From: Heliopora coerulea
Taxonomy: Eukaryota > Cnidaria > Anthozoa > Scleralcyonacea > Helioporidae
Length of the DNA: 64,000 bases
NCBI GenBank assembly: GCA_030142905.1
Contig: JASJOG010000096.1
Span: 620,001 to 684,000 of the forward strand
Direction of reading: 5' to 3'
Below, piece by piece: positions 37,831 to 49,640 of the stretch (position 1 is its first letter; the number at the start of each line of letters is the position of its first letter). The translations under genes were made by a program, and so were the position numbers. The notes beneath the pieces were generated by a model, which did no database searches, was not told where the DNA came from, and saw nothing but the letters and a program-made list of their open reading frames with translations.

Positions 37831-38285
37831 GACGCATATAGAGTTAATCCTTCATTAAAAAGTCGAAGCGGACACCAAATGTGTGTCAGTTGAATACTTG
37901 TTTGCTAAATTCGAGATAAGGCTTTTAAAATCTGCGACGCCCTACGCCGAAAGATCTTTGGTAACTGCGTTTACATAGGAGCTCATTTGTAAGTAGCTAT
38001 TCTTCATAAGGCGACTACTACAACCTCGGTCAAAACATCGATATGTCAAGCTACCAGTGTCAAAATCCTTAGCGAATGAAGCCATTATTTTTTTTTTCTC
38101 TCTCTCGAAGTGGCATTTCAGGAGAACAGTTCCTTATATCTTTATTGAAAGAGTTTCAATCAACTGTTCCAAATGCTTAAAAGGGTGCTTTCCACCTACG
38201 GTTTTTCCTTTGGTTATTTTGAGGGTATCTCGTATAAAAATTGTTAGTATGAGATAACGATTTGAACAGATCCGTTAAATAACAA

Positions 38286-41200
38286 GTGGTTAGTTTAATG
38301 CTTTGTATTATACATTATCGGATGTATTACCCCGAGAAAGAAAAAAGATCCATCGGAGGAGGCACTAAACAGTTACATAGTACTTACTATACAGAATATA
38401 GCTCCTTAGACAACGATATGACCTCAAAAAACCCGTTATCACATCAGAGCAAAGTTATTTATCCGAAATTAAAAGGATTTAAAATTGGCCATCTAAATAT
38501 CACCAGCTTAACTAAACATATCGATGAACTCAGAATCTTTATCCATGAGAACGCCTTTGAAATTCTATGTATTAATGAGACTAGACTTGACTCTTCTATA
38601 TACGACACAGAAGTTGAAATTGACGGTTATGAAATAGTAAGAAAAGATAGAAATCGAAATGGAGGTGGCGTTGCAATATACCTACGCAACAATATTCCAT
38701 ATGTTGAACGAGGCGATTTAAGGCCCGTAAATGTGGAAGCGATATGTCTTGAAATTAAGAAACCAAAAAGCAAACCTATATTGATTTCTACATGGTATTG
38801 CCCACCTAATTCCAAAGGTGATGTATTTGACCGTTTTGAAAAATTCTTACAGGAAATCGATAATGAAAACAAAGAAATGATCATAACCGGGGACTTCAAC
38901 TGTGATATGCTATGTAACGATAACAATAACCCTAACATTAAAAAATTAAAAGATGCAATGGACATCTACCAACTACAACAACACATTGGTAATCCTACTA
39001 GGATAAACACTTCAACTAAAACCTTAATAGATCTCATACTTACTAGAATTGATGATACTAAAACAATAGATTCAGGAGTCATGGACTTGGGGATCAGTGA
39101 TCATAATCTCATTTACATATGTAGAAAGATAGGAATCCCTAAAGGAAACCCTAAACTAATTGAGACAAGACAATTCAAGCATTTTAACACCATTGAATTT
39201 CAAAATAATCATAGAGAAGCTTTTAGCAAGCTCGGTCATCACACTGATCCCAATATAGCGTGGCATGAGTGGAAAGAGATTTTTCTCCACATCGCTGATC
39301 ACCATGCCCCTCTGCGAGTAAGAAAAGTAAAAAGTGAATATAAACCGTGGTTTACTAATGAAATAAAGAACTTGAGTTACCGCAGGGATTATCTGGAAAA
39401 GAAAGCTCTGAAACTCAATTCACCCGCATATCATCAAACATGTAAGAAATGCAGAAATCAAGTTAACCGTCTCATTAAAGATGTCAAAACAAAATACTTT
39501 AGAATCAAACTTCAAAACAGCACAAACACCAAGGATAGCTGGAAGATCATAAATGAGTTACTTAATAAGAAGTCAAGGACCACTACAATAAATGAGATAA
39601 TAACTAATCACAATACGGTGACTGGAGACGAAAATATTGCCAATGAGTTTAATAACTTCTTTTGTAAAATAGGACCAGAACTTGCCGAAGATATTCCCCA
39701 AACTGACCGTGACCCCCTATATTATGTGACTCGTGCAACTAACATCTTCAAATTCAAAAATATTATCAATGCAGATTTGATGTATGCGTTAAAGGAGATG
39801 AAAGCAGGTAAAGCATCAGGTCTAGATAAGATCCCCAGTAAATTACTTCGGGCAGCAGGGAATTCTATACATAAATCCCTACTTGTCGTTTTTAACCTTA
39901 TTTTGAATATGGGCATTTTCCCAGATGAGATGAAACTTGCTAAAATTACTCCTATTTATAAATCGGGAGAAAAAACTGACTGCGGAAATTATAGACCTAT
40001 TTCGGTGATATCTGCAGTAGCAAAAATTTTTGAGAAACTTGTTTATGATCAAGTATTTCACTTTCTTAATTACAATAAAGTTATCTCAAATCAACAGTCA
40101 GGATTTCGTCCCTTTCACTCAACCGAAACATCATTTCTACAATTTGCAAATCAATGCCTTATAAATGTGGACAATCGTCTAGTAAATGGCATTCTATTTC
40201 TAGATCTCAAAAAAGCTTTCGACACTGTAGACCACAAAACTCTTTTATCCAAATTAGAACGCTACGGAATCAGAGGAACTGCTTTAAAGCTATTTCAATC
40301 CTATCTTCATGGAAGGAAACAAGTATGTATACATCAGAATGCATTGTCGTAGCCTAAAGATATTACATGCGGTGTTCCTCAGGGATCAAATCTTGGTCCG
40401 TTACTCTTCCTCTTATACATTAATGATCTTCCAAATTGTCTTGATAAAACTCTAGCATCAATGTTTGTGGACGACACCAATTTATCTTGTCATGGAGAGT
40501 CGTCCGCAGACATTGAAAGCAAACTTAACATTGATCTAGATTAAGTACATAAATGGCTAACTGTCAATAAGTTAACACTGAACGAAGAGAAAACGGAATT
40601 TATGCTGATCGGATCCAGACAGAGACTAAACCAATTTTCTGGTAATCCTAATATAATTCTTGGCAACCATACAATACAACAGGTGCCAAATAAGAAAGTT
40701 TTTGGATTTATTATTGATGAAAATCTAAAGTGGAATCAACACAATGATGCTCAATGCAAAAAAATTTCGAAAGCTATTGCGCTGTTAAGAAGAGCAAAAC
40801 AATTTGTAACTCACGAAGCACTCTTAAATATGTTCAATTCACTCGTTCTACCCCACTTCACTTATTAATCGAATGTATGGAATGATGGCAATTGAGCACA
40901 CGTTGAAAAACTATATAAATTACAAAATCAAGCCGCTCGAGTGATAACGGGTTCTAATTACGAAATAAGATCAACAGCAATTTTTTATAAGCTGCAATGG
41001 GAACCGATAAAAAATATTCTTAAAAAACGGGATAATATTTTGACATTCAAGGCGTTGCGAAGCATAACTCCCGGTTACTTATCAGAATTGTTTATTACTT
41101 GTCATAATGATTCACATCAATTGAGAAGTAACAATAGGAAACTTTATTTAAAAAAGCCAAAAACGAATTACCTACGAAAAAGTTTCTCATATCGTGGAGC

Positions 41201-41560
41201 TATATCTTGGAATGATCTCCCACCCGTAATTCTTGACGGGTATGACCAACTCTCCGTCAACTCATTAAAAACTTTACTTAGAAATCATTATAATAATTTA
41301 GAGACAAATCTCTCGTTAAGTTAACTCAAATATCTAACACCACTAAATATTTGAATGTTTTCAAGGTCAAAATTGAACGTTTGTAGTATTTTTATATTTT
41401 TTAAGTATACATAGTTCTTAGTACAAGAGTGTAAATACTTAGGTATAGATGTCACTGTATTTAGAGAAACGGCCCCTTGAAGACCAGCATCTTATCGCTA
41501 AAGGGTTACCGTTGTAAAATAAATTTAAATAATAATAATAATAATAATAATAATAACTTA
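38286..41560 (+). mobile_element. CR1/L2-type LINE, nearly full-length, four in-frame stops
   Basis: One frame runs from 38286 to 41324. The N-terminal half is an apurinic-type endonuclease: GHLNITSLTKHIDELR, LCINETRLD, GGGVAIY, TGDFNCD and GISDHNLIY. The second half is reverse transcriptase: [71 protein letters not shown] and a variant catalytic box FVDDTNLS (usually Y/F-A-D-D). The C-terminal LINE tail follows (LRSNNRKLYLKKPKTNYLRK). Stops are at 40350, 40542, 40866 and 40893, all in the same frame with no frameshift. The 3' UTR ends in a (TAA)n tail at about 41,528-41,555. Recently dead; it lies in a gene 2 intron in the sense orientation. Confidence 0.9.
41528..41556. repeat. (TAA)n LINE tail
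   Basis: About nine TAA units directly follow the LINE 3' UTR, which contains a GGCCCCTTGAAGACCAGC / GCTAAAGGG hairpin-like end. Confidence 0.85.
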
Positions 41561-42284
41561 CAATGAACATGTTATGGAAGATGATATCTCCATTTCAGAA
41601 CTCTAAGGCGTTTTGGTATATTTTTTGCATATGATATCCACATTCTCCTTTTCCTGTTTCAAAAAGTAATTGCCCATAACATTGTACGTTGCCATCATGC
41701 AAACTAAAAAGTATAACCAACAATGCAAGTACAACCTGCCGACTAAAGTCGACCATTTACATTCGGTCTCGTTTGGAAATACTATACCTTTAAATTAAGG
41801 ACGAATGACATTTTTAGTTCATCGATGTCTTTTCGTTCCAGAGATATTCATAGGTTTTTGAAACGCACAAGTTAAATATATTTTTACGTTATATTCTTTT
41901 ACAGTGAGGTAAAATTTATGAGCTGAGGAATACCTATGGAAACAACCGGTCAAACTACTGAAACTTTGCTTGCATATGATAATAAATTCGGTGCATTTTC
42001 TGTTCTCATCACATTGTTAGCATGGAAACTAACTGGAAACAGTTCTCACTTAAAAATTGTACTTTCTTGTTCTTTTTTAAAATAAGACTATGAATGGTAT
42101 GTATCTACTTTAGCAAAGCATTTTGGATGGAGAAAATTGAGCACAATTAGTTTTATAATCTGAAGAAAACCGAAATCAAGTCGTTTTCACAAAGTGGTAG
42201 TGCACGTTTCAGTCATTACTGAAATTCAATTCCGGCATCGCGCAGGATGTAATCTAATGGCAGTTACCTTGTTCACATTTTGGA

Positions 42285-42455
42285 AGAGTGGTGTCCAGTA
42301 TGACTCTACCAAGTATCGTAGGTTTTCTCCGAGTGCTCCATTTCCCTCCTGTAGTAATTGGACCCATAAGGGGTGGCCCTTACAGGAACTCTCGGGAGAA
42401 CAGTTAAGCTAGCTGATAGGGTTACCCAGTATAAATACAGATACTTTACATTGAC
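42285..42455 (+). repeat. SINE-like repeat (relative of 61,528-61,815)
   Basis: Shares GACTCTACCAAG, TTCCCTCCTGTAGTAA, GGGGTGGCCCTTAC, GGGAGAACAG and ATAGGGTTACCCAGTATAAA with the element at 61,660-61,800. Absent from the aligned part of copy 1, so it inserted after the duplication. Confidence 0.65.
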
Positions 42456-43499
42456 TAAAACCAAACTGATAGGTGTATTTTCAGTACTAAAATACGTGTA
42501 CAAAGTTTCAGTTTTATCCAACTGTTATTTCCAGAGGTGCTCCTTTTATGTGAATTTTTATGTTTTTGTGACGAATATGACGACGCACAGCATGTAATTT
42601 GCCAGTTAGAAAAAACCAGATTTTGTCAGAAACAAAATGAGGTATTGTCAAGCGAAGAATGCCGTTTCAACTACGGCCGAAATTGGATAGACGATTTTTT
42701 CACCTTAGTGGCTTTTTAAATCTTCTGGCCTCGTCAGAACTTATTACTTCACTGTTACTAATGATGGATTATTTTACTTGTTAAAGGAAGACCTTTCGGC
42801 TGAGTAAGAGTTAAACCATTCTCAATGTGTTCTAATTACTTAATTATTTCAGCCCTAATGCGTAACCTATGCCAATTGGACTTTTTATTTCCTAGTAATT
42901 GTCTTTGATCATAAGCCATACATGCCGTTTTGATAAAAAGCCTGCGTGGATTGTAAAATAGGAAGTTGTTGATACAGGGTCCTTGTTTATAATAGTCGGC
43001 AATTTAAGTATCCTTTCATGTGCCTCTTAGCTCCTCTTTCTACTCCAGTAGTTGGAAACGCTTTGAAGTGCAGACCTAAGACCAAGGGCAGTAACGCTTG
43101 TATAGATGCTTATATAGGAATCTGTAAAACACTCCGCAAATACGAATGTGCACGCATATCCCACATCTTTTGTCATCTGATTACTATTAAGCTATTCATT
43201 TCTACGGATCAATTCATCTGTAAGGCGTAACTGGGTACGACCGTGTCACACTTGAAGGAATTGAAGGGACTACTGTCCCTTCTGAAGGAACTACTGTTCC
43301 TGTTGACTCACTGTTGAACTACTGTTCCAGTCGAGAATTCATATAACTTTAGACAATAAAGCACAGACACTTTGCTGTTGTTGTCATCTGAGAGTGTTCT
43401 ACTGCCTCGCGTACCGACTCTTACTCAATTCACGGAAAAGACGAAAGCGTACATTTTCATTCTTTTAATTTATTTGCATCGCCTTAATTTGAGTACATT

Positions 43500-43745
43500 T
43501 TACTGTAAAAATGTGCGATAGAGGACTCCTTAACTTCATTTTACATAATTATAAAAACGGACGACGTTTCTACGTAAACTGAACGTCGTTATCAAGTCAA
43601 AGTACGAGTTCAAATGAAGAGTTATAAGTACTAAAAACAATCGGTCATTAATAAAAGACGAATAAAATTCATAAAATATTTGGTTGAACAAAGAGTTTTG
43701 CACGAATGGAGTCAGTCTGCTTGTTCAAATTTGGATTTAATTCTT
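43500..43745 (-). repeat. Probable truncated Penelope-tail insertion
   Basis: Present in copy 2 but not in copy 1 of the duplication. On the minus strand it contains TGATAACGACGTTCAGTTTA followed by GTAGAAACGTCG, the tail pattern seen at other Penelope-like ends. Boundaries are approximate. Confidence 0.45.
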
Positions 43746-43774
43746 ATATGTAGTAGTCTGGATAATTGCAACAG

Positions 43775-44231
43775 ATTGGTAGATGAAATAAAACATATTC
43801 CGAAGAATAAAGTCATCTTGAGAACTCAAGATATGAGTCAATGCAAGATAAAACTATTGTTGAAACTGTGATATTTCGACTTTATTCCAAAGTCATCTTC
43901 AGACAGAATGATAATTACAAAAACATGCCAGAGTCTATATACAGGAGGTGTGATGACATCATCCAGACAGAATTAGGAAACAATACCGGTAATCCCTAAT
44001 TCTGTCTCGATGATGTCATCACACCTCCTGTATATAGACTCTGGCATATTTTTGTAATTATCATTCTGTCTGAAGATGACTTTGGAATAAAGTCGAAATA
44101 TCACAGTTTCAACAATAGTTTTATCTTGCATTGACTCATATCTTGAGTTCTCAAGATGACTTTATTCTTCGGAATATGTTTTATTTTATACTTCTTGAAG
44201 TTGTCGGCTGGTCATGGTTATTGGTAGATGA
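43775..44231 (+). repeat. Palindromic Penelope-tail-like insertion, copy B (433 bp) with 12-bp TSD
   Basis: ATTGGTAGATGA occurs at 43775-43786 and 44220-44231. Between them is an almost perfect palindrome (arms from AATAAAACATATTCCGAAG at 43787 to its complement ending near 44187). It is followed by the family tag GAAGTTGTCGGCTGGTCATG, in the opposite orientation to copy A. The hammerhead-like core CTGAAGA, GACTTT/AAAGTC stem, GAAA is at 44070-44098 (+) and mirrored at about 43870-43902 (-). Gene 1 retains the uninterrupted site at about 23,935-23,975. It ends 23 bp before the TM exon of gene 2 (TSD included), within the splice-acceptor region. Confidence 0.85.
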
Positions 44232-44254
44232 GTTACGGTTGTTTTTTTGTTTAG

Positions 44255-44450
44255 TTTCACCACCGCCTAAAAACACACAAGATGACTCTGGTTTAGGACC
44301 GGGCGCCATGGCTGGAATTGTAATCATTACAATTCCAGTCATAGCGCCCGGTTTAGATCGGAATTTTATTGGCTGTCATTGTAGTAATTGGACTAGTCTA
44401 CTGGTTTTGCTTTAAAAATCCGAACGATCAAGGCGTCTGCGGCTGCACCA
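44255..44450 (+). pseudogene. Gene 2: transmembrane exon broken by a 34-bp insertion
   Basis: The acceptor GTTTAG and donor GTAAGT match gene 1. The frame reads SPPPKNTQDDSGLGPGAMAG and enters the membrane segment as IVI. A 34-nt insertion (44326-44359), largely the reverse complement of the 28 bases before it, then shifts the frame and leads to TAA at 44413. Beyond the insertion the original TM frame is recognisable (ILLAVIVVIGLVYWFCF, then KNPNDQGVCGCT). Without the 34 nt the exon is 162 nt, phase 1-1, as in gene 1 (159 nt). As assembled it encodes no complete membrane span. Confidence 0.78.
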
Positions 44451-44949
44451 GTAAGTAAAACTACTTAACTTAAACTAGACGTGTAACTACAACTATACAA
44501 CTACTTCCACATTCATTTTCCAGAACTTAATAAAATAGCGTCCATGCAGTACCCGCCAACAGAGTGATTGAATGAGCCATTAACAGGGCCATTTGTACAA
44601 GAGAATAGTGAGACGCGGATAGTTGTATGAACTGTCCCAAAGTGAAGTTTTTCGTGACCAAAATGATCCGCGGCTAATCTAAGGCGCAAAATATGCTTCC
44701 AAATGCGCTATTTCCTGCTTATCTCAGCCTGCAGCTTGTATTCACCGCGGAATATTTTTTCCTATAAAACCCTGTTTTGTGCAGCGTCGTAGCTTTGGAA
44801 TACCGATTTTTTGACTTTAGTATGCAGGATAGCTTGTCCCAATTCAATCTCGTAATAAAATACATGACCAGCCGAGGTTTCCCTTGCTTTTGTTCCAATA
44901 TTGTATATACAATCCCCTAAGCTATTTCTCTCTGCTTTTTTTTTTTTAG

Positions 44950-44965
44950 GAAAAGAAGATACGGG
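44950..44965 (+). CDS. Gene 2: 16-nt microexon
   Basis: A poly-T tract and TTTAG precede 16 nt (GAAAAGAAGATACGGG); the donor GTAAGT follows. It reads R-K-E-D-T-G between phases 1 and 2, paralogous to 24874-24889. Confidence 0.66.
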
Positions 44966-45118
44966 GTAAGTGTTTGACCTTGACTCAATGCTGTGCTTTC
45001 TTGTTGAAAAGTCTCCAGGTTTCTAATCCTATGCAACCTTTAGGTTTTCGGAGAATTGTCCCCTGCACATTTCTTAATATTCTGTGCTTTTGGTTAAGTT
45101 GAAAAAAGTATATTCATT

Positions 45119-45149
45119 TATTATTATTATTATTATTTTTTTTTTTTAG
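45119..45149. repeat. (TTA)n and poly-T stretch
   Basis: TTATTATTATTATTATT followed by poly-T; a simple repeat in the intron after the microexon. Confidence 0.8.
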
Positions 45150-45715
45150 GTTTTGAATATTATTTAAGTTTAGGATTCGCGTCTTAGACTAATAAACGGC
45201 TTTGCCAGACCTATTAGTCTGACCTCTCAACAAGCTCCTAGTTGCTAAATCAATTTCATTTTCACGTTTTTGCAGTAATGTTCATGACGCCAGGTCGATG
45301 AAAAATGTACGATCAATTACTTCAACTGACTCTTTCAAAACTCTAAACAAATATTTGAGGTTATGGCAGATGGCTTATTCACCGTGTATTTATGTACGCA
45401 TGTTCTGCAACGTCCAATTGCGTAATTCATTTCATGAATTCACTAGCAGATCTCGGACATTGGTTAGAAAATAATAACTTCCTTTCATGTAAAATATGTT
45501 GATAAGAAATTTTCTGGGATTATTAATTTAAGAAGTTACTTACTTAAGTTTAGGGTTGTTGTGAAAAACGATTTCGAAGACCGAGTTTGGAAATCACATG
45601 CTGTGGCTTACATACAGAAAATAAAAATAAAAAGAAAGGAAGCATTGGTCGCAAAATTTCCCATTTAACAGGATCGCTGCCAAATACTTCTGCTATTGCG
45701 GCCAGTCTGTGGACA

Positions 45716-45801
45716 ATGCCTCCAATTCGGACTAGACTAGGTTTTCAAGTACGAGGAATTCCGAATACTTGACAAACCGGTCAAGTCCGAATTGGAGGCA
45801 T
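45716..45801. repeat. Short inverted repeat, 18-bp perfect arms
   Basis: ATGCCTCCAATTCGGACT at 45716-45733 is matched by its exact reverse complement at 45784-45801. The aligned segment of gene 1 (near 25,790-25,850) has no such structure, so it arose after the duplication. Confidence 0.8.
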
Positions 45802-46140
45802 TTGAGTGACTTCTCAAAATCAATTAGTGTATTGGCACATACAGTTAGTGTACTAGTAATGAGTTTATGAATGAATAAACCGATTGTATGAAATTATGTT
45901 TCAAGTCAAAGGACTTGAACTGTTATTTCCAGTCCAAGTCCTCTGCCCAGTACTTCGATGGTTATTTTAAGTTCACTCACGTGGTGCATTCCACGCGTCT
46001 CATTGAATGATATATTCATGAACTATTTATCAGTTTGAGAAGTGAAATTATGGGACAATGCCCGTTCCAATTTATCAATGATAGTTTAGGTGTTTTTTTG
46101 AGTCGTAAGTTCAAACCTCTCATTCTTTGTAATCCTGCAG

Positions 46141-46360
46141 AGAAGGTGATCAAGTCGTAAATCATGGTGTTAGTCCTTTTGGTCAACCTTCAAGGGCAGA
46201 AAATCCCTATGAATTGGTGGATGCTAAGCAGATAAATTCAGATCAGCAAGCTGGACCAAGTGGCGATACGAGCCCGCCGCCTGAAGGCAACTCTGGTCTA
46301 CCACCTGTCTACGCAGTGGTAGACAAAAATAAGAAAACCAAAAAATCTCCATCGAAGTCG
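46141..46360 (+). CDS. Gene 2: cytoplasmic exon 1 with two tyrosine motifs
   Basis: The acceptor AATCCTGCAG and donor GTAAGT bound 220 nt that enter in phase 2 and leave in phase 0. The frame reads EGDQVVNHGVSPFGQPSRAE, NPYELVDA, then a Pro/Gly/Ser-rich linker and LPPVYAVVDKNKKTKKSPSK. Y-E-L-V and Y-A-V-V fit the Y-x-x-[ILV] form of SH2-docking sites; the first is lost in gene 1. The basic C-terminal part is followed by the exon at 53,408. Role inferred: intracellular tail of a signalling receptor. Confidence 0.75.
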
Positions 46361-46699
46361 GTAAGTCGTTTTGCAGCACATGGACCATTGTAACCATGAT
46401 GGAACGATCGCGGGAAAATGTGAGCTAAGTCAAATAGGGGAATGCAACCGGTAATCGTCTGACGAAGACATCTCTCTCTGTACTTGAACAGCCACTCCAA
46501 GTATCGATTGGTGGAATATACCTGACGAATTGCCATAAATTTTCGTGAAATTCCCTCATCATATTTTCCTTTGTATGATTCAAGAATCGAAACGAAACAC
46601 CGCGCATCCTAACGAACGAGCGTTGAGTTGTCGCGAGAAGCTTTTGTGCACTTAAATTTGATTTTACAAGAATATTAATTTCAGTCGATATGATAACTT

Positions 46700-46800
46700 A
46701 TCCGTTGAGCAGCGGTGTGGTAACTCGAAGATGCAATTTCGAATACCGCTCAAGTCAACTGAATTTTTCAAGTTGACTTTTGCAGTGTAGGTTAATAGTA
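46700..46800 (+). repeat. tRNA-related SINE fragment
   Basis: TTGAGCAGCGGTGTGGTAAC, CGAATACCGCTCAAGTCAAC and GCAGTGTAGGTTAAT match the SINE at 63,428-63,540 with substitutions. Confidence 0.55.
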
Positions 46801-48079
46801 ATTCTTTCCATCATTATCGGGGAAAATTCAATATTCCGAACGTTCAATAATGTCATGAAGGAGCTTTAACAGAGAAGGTGGATGTGGATGACAGGTTCGT
46901 TGTCTGTATAAATTTCGTGGTAATGTTTTCAGGCAAATTGTATGGTTTAAAACTCGCGGCTGATGACAGTGACATTTTATTGTGATGAAATTTTTCTATT
47001 CTCTGATGTTCAGTTCTACATTTCAAGTGAAAAAGAAAAAAATAACAGGAAAATAAAAATCATTTTTAGCGGTTGACACGCTATATTATCGACATGTGAG
47101 AATTATTACCTACCCGTCTCCGTAACACTGAAACGTTTTTGCTGCTTAACTTCAACGCTGAAATAGCAAACGTTGCTCATTCAATATTGAAAGAGAAAAA
47201 TTCAGCTCTTTTTAAGATTCAAACACCATTTGCGAAGTGTTTCGCAACCTTATGTTACTGCAAGAAGACAATCTTGTATAGTCAATCAGTTGTCAATTAC
47301 TTGGCCTTTATAGGCGAGGTTATTTCATGTCTTGGCTTTGCTGCACTTTGATGTTGGGTGGGGGGGTGGCCGTTCTGCCTGGAGAGGTGGCGTTTGTACT
47401 ACAGCTTAGGTTGTACTCCTAGGACTACAAGAATGCTTCGATAGAGGAGATGCGGTTCGCTCCAAGACGTTTCTCTTGATTCTATAATTATCAGAAAGAG
47501 AAGATCAGTGTCATTTCTCATCAAAGGATTTGCTTTCAATCGTTTGGTTTAAAACCTAAATATAAAGTACGTTTTCATTTAATGATGTCACAAACTGGGG
47601 TAAAGTAGTTGTCCTATCATCTGTCTAACGCCAGGCAACCCCTAAGCCCAGTTAAGCCGATTCACTGTGTAATGAATTTTAGTTTAGGCCTGACTCAAGC
47701 CAGTAGTATAAACCGATCGTAATGTAATTTATCATAAACGAAAAGAGTTGTTTGATCGGATATCAAAACAGTAAGAAAATGTTTTAACCGTTTTTGATAT
47801 GTTTATACATCACATCAAATACTCCTTCTAGTGTGTATGATGGTGCATCTCAAACGAATCCGTATTTTCAGGAGAAAATTAAGTTGAAAGTCATCGAAAT
47901 TTTGTGCTAAGTGAGATAATATTTCCAGACCACGGTCTCTGTGCTGATTTTTTTGTTTTTTACCATAAACAAGTAATGAGTTTGGGATTGATGTTTTTCC
48001 TATTTTATCAGAAAATACTGTTTAAAGAGAGTATTTCATGAATAAACCTACACGTACTGCTATAGTCGTCTATAAAAGT
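46801..48079. other. Gene 2 intron; nothing recognised
   Basis: One 70-codon ORF (47139-47351) without motifs and a G-run near 47,357. No exon signals that fit the receptor frame. Confidence 0.4.
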
Positions 48080-48300
48080 TGGCTGGAGCAGGATTTGAAC
48101 TCGCATCTTCGGGTTTCCGGACGGCTGCTCTACCAATTCAGCTATCGAGTGAACTGGGAACAGTATTCTCGGTTTATTCATTTTAAATGCACGAGAGATC
48201 CTCGCGACAAGTTAGCGCTCGCAATCCGCGAAGATGTGCAGTGTTTCGACTCCATTTCGAAAGGATGATTCTCAAATGAGTTGAAACGTTGCACATCCAA
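48080..48300 (-). repeat. tRNA-related SINE copy
   Basis: On the minus strand TAGCTGAATTGGTAGAGC (A-box-like) and GAGTTCAAATCCTGCTC (B-box-like) lie about 35 nt apart. The flanking GTGCAGTGTTTCGACTCCAT block matches 31,105-31,130. An SINE rather than a tRNA gene: the acceptor arms do not pair. Confidence 0.6.
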
Positions 48301-48449
48301 ACGGATATCAAGCGTTAAGTTATAAGTTCAGATTTTTAAATGAAAATACATAAAGGATCTTTGGCACAAATTCTCGCGTGGAATCCTATTTTCACCGATG
48401 AAAATGAAATGGCATATGAATACCGACAGACCCGCTTCAGACTTCAGGT

Positions 48450-48720
48450 AAAAAGTTGTTGTGGTAGTAGTGATTGCTGGGCTAATAAGAGATATGTCGG
48501 TGTATATCATACCCGAAGGGATGCGGCACGCTACTGCGTGTAATCGTTTTCGAAATTTAATATCAGCCAGAGCGGGCTGTGTGAAAATCATTCATCCTTT
48601 TATTGATTTTTGCTAAATTTTATTTGTCGATAGTGAACGAACTTCTTGTCGGTACATTCTCAAATTTCTTCTGCCCACCACTTTCAAATTCCTGGCTACG
48701 CGGCTGCATCTGAATCCGTC
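48450..48720. repeat. Dispersed repeat shared with 35,140-35,460
   Basis: Same block order as the copy at 35,140 with about one third of positions changed. Confidence 0.55.
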
Positions 48721-49218
48721 TCACTGACGATTAGATGGTTGTAGCGTCTCACTGGCGATTAGATGGTTATTGGATCAATTACTGCCAGGGCTGCAAAAAC
48801 GTATCAGAATAAAATACAGTAGGACGCCGCTAACTCGAACTGTCAACGGTAATGAAAAATAGTTCGAGTTAGCGGGGATTCGAGTTAGCGTGGTGGGCGT
48901 TGGATTTCAAGTATCCTGCTAATAATTAATACGGTATCGTGGTTTTATTATTAATCCACAATTGCCAGTCATTTTGGTCCAGACAGTTAAGAATATTTTA
49001 ATTTTTCGTTATGGATAGAGTAGAATGTGTTGTCTTGAATTCTAATATTACCATATTTTAATGTCTACCACTATTAAATTGAATAACTGTTTATAATAAA
49101 ATGACTATACCAGAATATATATGCAGGTTCAGTGAATGTTTGGGTCATATACATACGGCTGTACAAATTTCTGAAAGCCCTACAAAATAAACTGGATAAA
49201 TTAAAACATTTGCCACGG

Positions 49219-49640
49219 GCTTACTTTACTTTACTTTACTTAAATTTATTTTAGCACGGTGGCCTATTCATTCTCCTGTTTTTCAAAAGGCCGTGCATTA
49301 AAGTACAAAAATATATTCTTAACTTATAACTATATTTACATCTAAAATATTAATACTAAATATATTACTATATACACAAAGCAGAAATTATTAATGGTAT
49401 GTGAAGACTGTTTTCTAGGATGTATTATATATATATTCATCTATTAAATTTATGAAGCTGTTTAAGCGAATTGTATGGATATTATTGATTATATTATGAG
49501 GTAGACTATTCCAGAACTTTGATGCACGGTATATAAATGTATATTTTAAGAAATTAGTGTTAGGCTTTGGTAAATAAAGATTTTTATCGTTACTTCTAAA
49601 GGCTAATTTGTGTGGCAATCTAAGACTCATTTCATCAAAT
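49219..49640 (-). mobile_element. 5'-truncated LINE 3' end
   Basis: The minus-strand frame 49630-49415 reads LAFRSNDKNLYLPKPNTNFL and ASKFWNSLPHNI, the C-terminal block also seen at the end of the LINE at 41,100-41,250. Its 3' end has a GCACGG/CCGTGC hairpin and a tail of repeated AAGTA on the minus strand. Confidence 0.7.

Larger units (their letters stand above)
41680..46360 (+). repeat. Segmental duplication, copy 2 (pairs with 22,320-26,163)
   Basis: Colinear with copy 1, but longer because of later insertions: SINE sequence at 42,285-42,455 and two retroelement-tail insertions between 43,500 and 44,219. It starts only about 120 bp after the LINE tail. Confidence 0.85.
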
